A stretch of DNA of 22,598 nt, from the NCBI GenBank assembly GCA_002284615.2, contig MU070136.1:73655-96252 (forward strand), written 5' to 3'. The stretch comes from Dunaliella salina. Taxonomy: Eukaryota > Chlorophyta > Chlorophyceae > Chlamydomonadales > Dunaliellaceae. The position numbers were made by a program, and so were the translations under genes. The notes beneath the pieces are model-generated. The model was not told the DNA's origin, did no database searches, and worked only from the letters and a program-made list of their open reading frames with translations. Of this stretch, positions 8,426 through 16,100 are shown piece after piece (the first letter of the stretch is position 1; each line of letters starts with the position of its first letter).

Positions 8426-9123
8426 CAGGAGCATCCAAGAAGCATAACTTTTGGACGTCATCGGTCATTCCTCCTAAGAGTTATATATTCAGAATCCTGG
8501 GATCGAGAGCTATCGATTGGTATATGTATGGGTCCGATCCGAGGAGGNGGGGGTGGGGTGGGTGGTTGAGGGGGGCACAGGTTTTTAAGGCCCCCCCTCC
8601 AGAATTTTTCTGGGACTGTTTCACGAAATTCTAAATATATCATCGGATTCCTGAGCTCAAGAACTATCGATTGGCACCCTCTTTGGGTAAATTGAGTAAA
8701 AGTGGGGGTCTGTGTGCATGGCTGGGAGTTAGAGCCATATGCGCAAGGGTGTGGGCGGCAGGGGTTGTAGAGGCGAATATGCGGCAAACCAGTTTAAACT
8801 TCCAGGATAGTGACAATGTATGATGTGATTATGCATGGTGAAGTCAGGAGGGCAGTTAGTGGACTTGCAAGCCAGTTGTGGGTGCCTGGAAGGGCAGGTA
8901 TATATGGGCGACCGCTTTTCAGTTTTTGTCCTATAACTCTGCTGCAACACACTTTTCCAGTATGGTGAGTATGCAGATGGATAGCTATTTCAAAAAGGAG
9001 CAGATTGGTATCCTTTTTGTCCAATAGGATTACTGCATGGGGGGTTTTGGGGTGGGTGGGTGGGTCAGGGGGGTCCCACCCAGTTTTTGAGGACGACGTC
9101 CACTATTTTTTTTTTTGCTCCTG
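8426..9123 (-). mobile_element. Non-autonomous DNA transposon, family copy 4
   Basis: 698 bp and inverted. It starts CAGGAGCATCC on + and ends TTTGCTCCTG. It is flanked by a perfect ATGGGCG at 8419-8425 and 9124-9130. The right flank contains TTGTGTGTGACCGC (9146-9159), the reverse of the motif left of copy 1. One ambiguous base (n) lies at 8548 in a G run. The 229-bp spacer 8197-8425 between copies 3 and 4 is AT-rich host-repeat sequence without a gene. Confidence 0.85.
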
Positions 9124-9130
9124 ATGGGCG

Positions 9131-10390
9131 CAAATTTTTTCCTTTTTGTGTGTGACCGCAATTGTTTGGGTCCGACTAAAAAAATTTCTAAACATTGGTG
9201 GAATAGTAAGGGCGCTGCGCGCCGGCCCAAATTTCGCTTTCAATTTTTTGGGTCCTCCGTTTCTCTTTCACCATGGACACCCCCATATAATCCACTGCAC
9301 CCCATCCTCTTCGGCCATCCGCCATAAAAGAAACACCATAATATGATTAAATAATATGTAACTAAACAGTACCCGCTGTGTGTGATTGCGGCAATTCTCG
9401 ACCCCATGCTCCATGCTCCTCGTCGGTCGCCAAATCATTCTCAGGGAGGTAGGAATGGACCGGCACGAATCCATGCTGTTCGAAGAGGAGCTCAAGTGAA
9501 AAGGACCTCATTCCACCCCTGTCCGCCCTCCATGCGCACGGACAGCCACAGATTCCGACCAACACCGTCCTCCACGAAACTCAAGATTCTTGTAAAAACC
9601 AGGCTGGAATGTATGCCTGCAGAGTCTTATGAGCAGGCGCGGCGGGGCCGTGGCGCTATTTCCGTCCAAAATCCGTACAAACCGATTTGGTTGATTCTGG
9701 AACATCACAAATTTCTTAGAAATTTGGGAAAAAAAGCCGAAATAAATTGTATGTGACCGCCGCCTTGGGCAAGCCTTCAGATGCCTTCAACCACACGCAA
9801 CTGTTAAAGCTGATTTCAAAGTGTATGTCACACGTTCCAGCTTTGCCTGTGCAGGAAATGTGAGATGCGTACCTTCACCGTAGAGTCTTGTGACCACCAC
9901 GCACCCCATTTTTTTTTGAGTTTAAAACCCATTGCGCACCCCAATGCGCTCCCAAAATTTCCCCAAAACCACGGGAATTCCCCTCAAAACCAACCAGTTT
10001 CTGTGCATTACGCAGACGCAAAAAGTTAAATATTGCGTAATGGTTTCTAAGCTGTACGGTATACACTGGATTGATCCTAATACATGCACAGATCCAGCTG
10101 CCTCACTTCTGCACACTGTACCTCAGATCTTGCTTCCTCATCTGTTGTACACTCAAATATCTATTGTACACACTAAGTTACCCTGCCCCAAAGCACCTTA
10201 CAGATTCTGCTTCCTTGTCTGTTGCCGATAGAGTTCTGGTTTGTGGCACGAGCCATAGAGCTCAAGGCACTCGCATTTGCAGTGACTTTCCTGAAGTCCT
10301 CTTAAAGAAACCAAGTCTGTCCAAGCAGTGAGAGGGCTTGTGAATCTGGTTGGCCAATTCCACCCCCCCCCCCCCCCTACACACACACAC
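9131..10390. other. Stretch without a supported gene
   Basis: Only weak candidates are present. A - strand frame at 9362-9565 contains LELLFEQHGFVPVHSYLPEN and DLATDEEHGAWG, which looks like an exon, but no splice sites were confirmed. Several overlapping frames at 9875-10331 are on both strands and none stands out. A run of 15 C lies at about 10363-10377. Confidence 0.4.
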
Positions 10391-10651
10391 CTACCTCAAA
10401 CATGCGTATTTAACTTGCCGGAAAGCTGATAGGTACGGCATATTCATGCAGAATTGGCCAAGCCTACTCATGACATCAGAGTTGAGGTCGGGTAAGTGGC
10501 AAGGTCTCCTTGTCGTGGACAGGCCAGTATTAGTCATTTGATAGGTTTCCTTGCAAGCCTGTGACCTTATGGCTGGCACCAGGTGCTTCAGCAGCAAACC
10601 CACATGGTGCTCATGCGACCTTGCTGATCTTGATGCGATGGAGCCTTCCAT
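10391..10651 (-). CDS. Candidate small protein or exon, unknown
   Basis: An open - strand frame of 86 codons begins at ATG 10651, just after an acceptor-like GTTCCTAG. Its composition is balanced: SHEHHVGLLLKHLVPAIRSQ, then CKETYQMTNTGL and LNSDVMSRLGQFCMNMPYL. A GT at a codon boundary near 10413 could be a donor. No homology recognised. Its + strand shadow is shorter and low quality. Confidence 0.35.
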   Translation of the reverse strand: MEGSIASRSARSHEHHVGLLLKHLVPAIRSQACKETYQMTNTGLSTTRRPCHLPDLNSDVMSRLGQFCMNMPYLSAFRQVKYACLR

Positions 10652-10772
10652 CTAGGAACGGGATCACCTTCCATTGAAGAACCAAGACACGATGCACAGA
10701 ATAGGCGCGCGCGCGCGCATACTTTCACCCACACCCACACCCACACACCCAATCCCATAGGTGCAACTTTAC

Positions 10773-10816
10773 AAACCCTAACCCTAACCCTATCAAACCC
10801 TAAACCCTAACCCTAC
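10773..10816. repeat. Interstitial telomeric repeat (CCCTAA type)
   Basis: About seven imperfect units of CCCTAA and CCCTAAA with an interruption at TATCAAA. It is preceded at 10704-10720 by an alternating GC tract and by (CCCACA)n at about 10729-10748. The mix of 6- and 7-base units means the host telomere motif cannot be fixed from this tract alone. Confidence 0.85.
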
Positions 10817-10918
10817 CGTGCTCGTGCTGCCATCTGGGGTTTTACTGACATCACAGCCTCACTGTTGCTGCTGTAGCCCACACTGCAGCATCGCCTTGGC
10901 TTTCCTCCTGACCAGCCA

Positions 10919-10926
10919 CATCATTG

Positions 10927-10959
<33 letters not shown>

Positions 10960-10985
10960 CCATCATCATCGTCACCATCATCATC
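10919..10985. repeat. CAT/ATG trinucleotide microsatellite
   Basis: (ATC)n with a few CAC and GTC interruptions. It encodes Ile on one + frame and Asp on a - frame. Confidence 0.95.
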
Positions 10986-11016
10986 AACTTGACCCACAGG
11001 CCGGCCCTCGTCCCCT

Positions 11017-11370
11017 ATGGCACAAGCTCTCACAGATGCGCCCCGGCTCCTGCCACCAGTGCCACCAGCTGTCCCTCCACCAGTGCCAGCTGTCCCGCCT
11101 GCAGCGCAAGCTGTCCTGCCAGAAGTGCCACCAATTGTCCCACCACATGCGCCAGCTGGCCCACCTCCAGTGCCAGCTGTCCCACCACCGGTGCCTCCAC
11201 AGCTACAGTTTTGCTGCCCCAAAAGAGGAAGGGGCAGCCTGAAGCAAATCAGAGGGGCTAGAGGCACTGCCTTTTTTGTTTGCGCAATGAAGGCAAGGCC
11301 GCACTGTCGCAGTCCACGCCAGGCGCGGGGGCAGCAGCAGAGGTACTGGGAAGGCTCACATTGGGGCTAG
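11017..11370 (+). CDS. Pro/Val/Ala-rich open frame, doubtful gene
   Basis: ATG at 11017 opens a frame in which residues 12-67 are PPVPAVPP-type repeats, from tandem DNA units rich in CCACCAGTGCCAGCTGTCC. Pro-rich repeats of this kind occur in algal extracellular matrix glycoproteins, but the (SP)n or (PPSP)n pattern and a signal peptide are missing. The - strand gives an equally long Gly/Thr/Asp-rich frame (10851-11267). The DNA repeat alone could create both. Confidence 0.25.
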   Translation: MAQALTDAPRLLPPVPPAVPPPVPAVPPAAQAVLPEVPPIVPPHAPAGPPPVPAVPPPVPPQLQFCCPKRGRGSLKQIRGARGTAFFVCAMKARPHCRSPRQARGQQQRYWEGSHWG

Positions 11371-11657
11371 TGCGAGGGAAGGTGGTGCTGCGTGCGAACT
11401 TAGCATCCTGTGCAAACCCACGTCCTTTTGAGCTGGAAGGGCCGTGGCTGTGGCGCAGGGCGTGCTGCAGCTGGGTGAGCGGCTCGGGAGGGGAGATGGG
11501 CAGCCGTTCCAGGTTGTCTGGGATGTCTGAGAATCGGAAGAGTGGGTTGTGGTGTGTGGGGTGCTGGAGGTTGGCAGTGGGGGGCTGAGGAATGCGGCTG
11601 GGTCGAGATAGCAGGCCTGCCTGGCGCGGTGACTTCTGGTGCAGTGGTTGGTGTGCC

Positions 11658-11689
<32 letters not shown>

Positions 11690-11880
11690 TTCCTGCTGCT
11701 GCGACGTTTGCTGTGCCTGCGTTGAAAAGCGCCGCAAGCGGCTCTGGTGCTTGGGTTGGTGCTCTTGTTCTAGGGGTTGGTGCTGGTCAGGCTGCGGTGT
11801 CTGGTAGAGGTGGTGCTGCTGCCTCTGCTGCTGCTGCTGTTGCTGCCGTTGCTTCAGTTTTGAAGAGAGCCGCCGCAGTA

Positions 11881-11941
<61 letters not shown>

Positions 11942-11975
11942 TAAGGGAAGAGAATCCAAATTTGGTTGCGGAGGT

Positions 11976-12011
<36 letters not shown>

Positions 12012-12838
12012 GGTGGTGATGACTGTGGCTGTGGCTGTGGGCAGCCCAAGAGGAGCGAGGCGTCCTCATTGCAAGGCCCCCGAGGAACGCGGGAGTCGCC
12101 TGCTTGGTTGTTGTCGTGGCCATGGTTCAAGAGTTGTGGAGCAGCGCAGTCTCGCGGCGCTGCTGCACGTGCAGCAGGTGCGCACTGTGACAAAGCCCTT
12201 TCGCTGCTGCCCCAGAGAGTCAGAGGGTCACGAGGGTCGTCCAGCACTCTTTTGCATGCCCGAGGTGCGTACCGGGCCAAAACCCCATCGCTGCCGTTGC
12301 TCCACAGGGTCAGAGAGTCAAAAGAGTCGTCCAGCGCTACGCACGCTTGAGGTGCAGATTGGGACGTAGGACCACCGCTGTGCGCACAATTGCTGACACC
12401 ACCAGCAACGGCAGCCTGAAGCGCGCTAGCAGGAGGAGGAGGTAAACAGGGGCTGTACAACTCGATGCTGGACTGCGTGGAGGCCCTGCTGCGCTTCTGT
12501 CCCTGGTGCAGCTTGCTAGGCGGAGTCATAAGATCCTGCTCTTGGGATGTACCAGGGCAGGAGCTGGTAGCGAGACGCTGATAAAATCTCATGGGTACCT
12601 GCTCATAGGACGTGCCTGGGCAGGAGCTGGTGGCAAGACGCTGACAGGATTCCATGGGATCCAGTTCATAGGATGTGCCTGGGCAGGAGCTGGTAGGGTG
12701 ACACGAGTGTGAGGGGCAGCAGGGGGCAGGCAGTTGATGCTGGTGCTGCTCATGCTGGTGCTGCTGCTGGTGCTGCTGCTGGTGACGATGATGGTGATCA
12801 GGCGCGTGCTCCTGTGGCTGAGTTTGCAGCAGATGTTG

Positions 12839-12878
<40 letters not shown>

Positions 12879-13357
12879 AATAGGTGAGCTTGATCCTTCG
12901 AAAAAGGTGGCAGCTGTTGTGATTCCTGGCAATGAGATCGGAGCACTGCTGCTGCAGCTGCTGGTGCTGCTGCTGGTGCTGAAGAAGGGGACCAGGAGGT
13001 AGAGAAGCAGGAGGCAGGGAGAGCCCTGGTGTAGGGAGTGTTGCAAGGCGAGATAGGGTCGCAGGACTCAGCAGCGCCTCCCGGCTGCTGTCCCTGTGCG
13101 CGGGATGGGAACGGAATGTAAGTGCTTGGTTCATATGGAATGGCTTGGTCACCGAGGCACGGCATACCACATTTGTGGGGCAAGCTCCCTCTTGTGCACG
13201 CAATGGGAACTGAAAATTCAGAAAGATTCCCTTGGTTTCCAAAGATTGGCGTGGACACCGGGGCATGACAAACCACACTTGTGGGCAAGCTCCTTCCTGT
13301 TTGCGCGATGGGTATGGAACAAGCAAGGAAATGCTTGGTTTCCAGGGAGTGGCATGG
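11258..13357 (-). CDS. Gln/His-rich low-complexity protein, main exon
   Basis: The frame is open from 13357 down to TAG at 11258-11260, about 699 codons. There is no ATG at its start, so it is probably an exon and not a full gene. Features on the protein, N to C: two degenerate Cys/Pro repeat units from the 13.1-13.5 kb minisatellite; a Q tract (12841-12876); HQHQ-rich stretch; three 22-residue repeats around SSCPGTSYE; a two-fold 36-residue repeat around LTLW; Q tracts at 11972-12010, 11881-11938, 11818-11855 and 11656-11697; and a C terminus with PLTQLQHALRHSHGPSSSKG, ending KQKRQCL. The Q codons mix CAG with CAA. Such proteins are often transcriptional or RNA-binding regulators, but no structured domain is visible. 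The + strand Ala/Val frame at 11542-12369 is the shadow of the CTG tracts. Confidence 0.6.
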
Positions 13358-13510
13358 TCACCGGGGTGTGACAGACCACGTCTGTGGGGTAAGCCCCCTC
13401 TTGTGCACGCAATGGGAATTGGAAATTCAGACAGGTTCCCTTGATTTCCAGGGAGTGGTGTGGACACCGGGGCATGACATACCACACCTGTGGGGCAAGC
13501 TCCAGTGGTC
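13134..13510. repeat. Higher-order minisatellite (105-bp monomers, 210-bp dimers)
   Basis: Four monomers begin near 13149, 13254, 13358 and 13464 with G(T/A)CACCGGGGCATGACA-like sequence. Monomers 1 and 3 (GTCACCG) resemble each other more than 2 and 4 (GACACCG), so a dimer was duplicated. Each contains a CACAG-GTGTGG-like border on the - strand. The array overlaps the 5' part of the large Gln-rich frame. Confidence 0.75.
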
Positions 13511-14175
13511 ATGTGAATGCCGCCCACGCAAAGGGTGCTGCAGCTCTTGTTTGACAAGCACACATAGCTTGTGACCAGTGTGGTGTGCCTTTTGGGTGGT
13601 ACACAGACAGATCTGTGCCACACGCCTGCGTCATGAGCAAGCTGCCAACTGGGTTGCCTGAGACACCAGACACACCACATTCAAACAACGGCCACTACTT
13701 GCAGCGCAAAAGAACGCTGCATAGACAATATTCATTCAGAGCAACATTTCTATTTCCAGCAGGAGGAAGAGAATAAAAAACGGCGTCCAAGTTTATCCTT
13801 TATCACACCGCCATCACATCATATGTTACACTGCGCAAAGCACGTCACCTCTTGCGCCTCATAATGGCTAGCAGTCAGTCGTTTTGACTGGAGGCCTTGT
13901 AACCTTGTAACCTTGTAACCTTGCACCTCATGATGCAACCAAAATAAAACCTGTGAATACATTATTCCCAAAACACCCTCATCGCATCATGTTTTCTCAT
14001 TTTTCTGTGCAAAAACACCATTCCTTACGCATCTCATGATGCAACCCAAAAACCAATTTGGGACCAATAAAAAACATGATCTCCAGAGCACTCTGAGAAA
14101 AATAAAAGCAGTAAGGCCATGGACTATAGAGACTTGGACCCCAAAAACATAAGTACAGCTTTACAAAGCGCTTAC
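13511..14175 (-). other. Probable intron region of the Gln-rich gene, with one small insertion
   Basis: It lies between the main exon and the likely first exon. A - strand candidate exon follows TGGTGTCTCAG near 13665 and contains GSLLMTQACGTDLSVYHPKG, but its phase (needs one leading base) does not match the phase-0 donor at 14176, so another exon or a different junction is required. A diverged direct repeat (CTCATGATGCAACC at 13927-13940 and again near 14033) is also present. Confidence 0.35.
13867..13920 (-). mobile_element. 54-bp insertion with (CAAGGTTA)n tail and imperfect 15-bp duplication
   Basis: Between TTGCGCCTCATAATG (13852-13866) and TTGCACCTCATGATG (13921-13935), 13 of 15 matching, sits GCTAGCAGTCAGTCGTTTTG followed by ACTGGAGG and three CCTTGTAA units. 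The same sequence in reverse orientation is at 20335-20393. A hairpin AGTCA...TTGACT is included. This looks like a short insertion with a simple-repeat tail, as in SINE fragments. Confidence 0.55.
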
Positions 14176-14316
14176 CGTCGGTCCCAAAAGCGCGGTGGGA
14201 AGCACGGGTTGCTCAAGCGACGCCGCTGTACCAAAGTCCTCCTTGTCATTGCTTCCGTCATCATCAAGCATCTCTGCTGCCATTGCCGACTTCCCACACA
14301 CACGGGTGGGCTGCAT
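14176..14316 (-). CDS. Candidate first exon of the Gln-rich protein gene
   Basis: ATG at 14316-14314 opens 47 codons ending exactly at a consensus donor, ACG|GTAAGC (GT at 14175-14174), in phase 0. The peptide has MQPTRVCGKSAM, an acidic block MLDDDGSNDKEDFG, then SLEQPVLPTALLGPT. In-frame AUGs at codons 12 and 16 are alternatives. The strand and the position about 0.8 kb upstream of the Gln-rich exon suggest it starts that gene, but the intervening splice path is unresolved. It could belong to a separate transcript. Confidence 0.5.
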
Positions 14317-15120
14317 GACGAAAGGTGACACGTGGGCTGTGTGATTTCAAAAGGAAACGCTCAAAATAATGAGATGCAAAATAGTCAGAAGGGCAAGCAC
14401 TCAAATCACAGCGTGCGCTTTGCACCGCGCCAAAGCAAGGAGCACGGCATAGCACAGCGCACCCCTTCCCCTTCCCCCCACCCCCCGCACAGCATCTGCA
14501 CGCTTCCGCGCAGGAAACATATGAGAGCCAGCAGCGCATAGATTAGAGAGCTGGCCCTGCTCTGAGCGAATTGCTCTAAGGAATTGCAGGCGGCTGAGAG
14601 CAGTGCGAGAGGACAGTGGCAGAAAGGACTGAGGCCAGCAAGCAGGAGAACCGTCAGAGTGGCTCCCTGGCCAGAGCAAATTGCTCGAGAGGATTGCAGG
14701 CATCGTGGAGCAGTGCAAGTGGACTGTGGCAGAAAGGCTTTTGAGCAGAACAAGCGGGGGAACCATCAGAGAGGGGTTTCTGGCCAGGGCAATGCACACC
14801 AAAAAAGGGTGAGTGATAGCGGCGAAACACAAAAATGTCAAACAGACGGCTCCCTGGCCAAATCGTTGCACCTAAGACAACGTGGGATACATAAGCGATA
14901 GCAGCATCAAACTCGAAGTGAGCCAAAGACTTGGATCCTTTCCTGGAGCGCTGCACATGGGAAGAGGCCAACAGTAGCAGCGCCCGCCAAAAGATACCAA
15001 AGACAAAGACAGGTGGGAAAATCTGCTTTGCAGTTTTCAGGGCTGTTTGGCAGCCAAATTTCAGGCACCATGGCCATGGAGGCCAGCCGCTCAAGGAAGG
15101 AGAAGTAAAGCAATGAAGAC
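14317..15120. other. Upstream region with 110-bp tandem duplication
   Basis: Two units, at about 14550-14660 and 14660-14770, share GC(G/A)AATTGCTC and GTGGCAGAAAGG, with a partial third unit after 14780. The frames on both strands are low quality. The part next to 14316 is the presumed promoter side of the - strand exon; no TATA box was recognised. Confidence 0.5.
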
Positions 15121-15289
15121 TTGCAGTTCACTTTCAATGTTGAAAGGGAGCAGCCCTATGCTGGTGTGAGGTCTTGGGTTGCAAGGCAGCTGTTGCTCAT
15201 TCCTTCAATTTTGTTTGCTTTGCTGCAGGCGTGGGAGGCTCCTAAAGCCAACGTGTCTCCAGTTCCTAAACTGATGGAGGGAGCATCAC

Positions 15290-15700
15290 TGTATATGTGG
15301 TAATTTTCTGCGCCATTGCAGGGGTCTCTTCCACACAGGGGTGTCCAGCTTCAAGCATGTGGCCCTTTGATCTGCTGCATTGGCAAACGGAATATCAGTG
15401 TCTATGTGGTCATTCTTTGCTCCGCTGCAGGAGCCTCTTCGACCCCAGGTTTCCTAGCTTCAAGCATGAGCTCCTCCAATCTGTACCATCCTGCACCTTC
15501 TTCCTGCTCTGAGCTGCATGAGCTGCAAGTTCTATAAGCTTCTTCGATCTGCAGCATTGATAAATGGGATATCACAGTTCATGTGGTAATCCTTTGCACT
15601 ACTGCAAGAGTCTCTCCCACTCCAGGATCCCTAGCTTCAAGCATGAGCTCCTTCAATCTGCACCATCCTGCACCTTCTTCCTGCTCTGAACTATCTCTGA
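15290..15700 (+). repeat. Diverged tandem repeat with acceptor-like CTGCAG
   Basis: Three units start near 15298, 15407 and 15583 with TGGT(A/C)AT(T/C). Each holds CTGCA(G/A) followed by (A/G)G(T/C)CTCT, then AGCTTCAAGCATG. Unit lengths are about 109 and 176 bp. Some + frames read across (the exon-like PKANVSPVPKLMEGASLY precedes the array at 15241-15294), but phases do not join. No gene is called. Confidence 0.55.
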
Positions 15701-15701
15701 A

Positions 15702-15813
15702 CTGCATGAGCTGCATGAGAGCTGCATGAGCTGCATGAGAGCTGCATGAGCTGCATGAGAGCTGCATGAGCTGCATGAGCTGCATGAGAGCTGCATGAGC
15801 TGCATGAGCTGCA
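15702..15813. repeat. GAGCTGCAT minisatellite (9 and 11 bp units)
   Basis: About eleven units of CTGCATGAG or AGCTGCATGAG in a regular mixture, rich in ATGCA and AGCT palindromes. It lies just downstream of the coiled-coil gene's stop. Confidence 0.95.
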
Positions 15814-16100
15814 GGTTCCAGCTCTGCGGCATGGGTCCCTATCAATTTCACCATTCCACACCAAGTTCCTCTGAAAAAGCAGACCCTGCCCCAAGTCTTC
15901 TGACTCATGCCTTCCAACTATTCTCCTCACGTTTGTTGCACTCCTTTGCAACGCTCCTGTCAAATTCTTATGTGGCCCAGATGCATACACCAAGCTGTTT
16001 GAGACCCTGCAGGTAGCCTCACCTGTATGAGACCAATTCTGTGGCCTTAGAAGATGCCTGCCTTCCTTCCTAAAATATTCGCCCATCGGTTCCATTGCAG

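Noticed and set aside
2850..9123. LTR retrotransposon with copies 2 and 3 as terminal repeats
   Set aside because: The copies are in inverse orientation, have inverted CAGGAG/CTCCTG ends and their own 7-bp duplications; no reverse transcriptase or TG...CA ends.
10773..10816. A chromosome end
   Set aside because: The tract is short and imperfect, with long complex sequence on both sides.
11542..12369. 275-codon Ala/Val-rich frame on +
   Set aside because: It is the shadow of CTG tracts. The - strand frame is over twice as long, has repeats at the protein level and a possible first exon.
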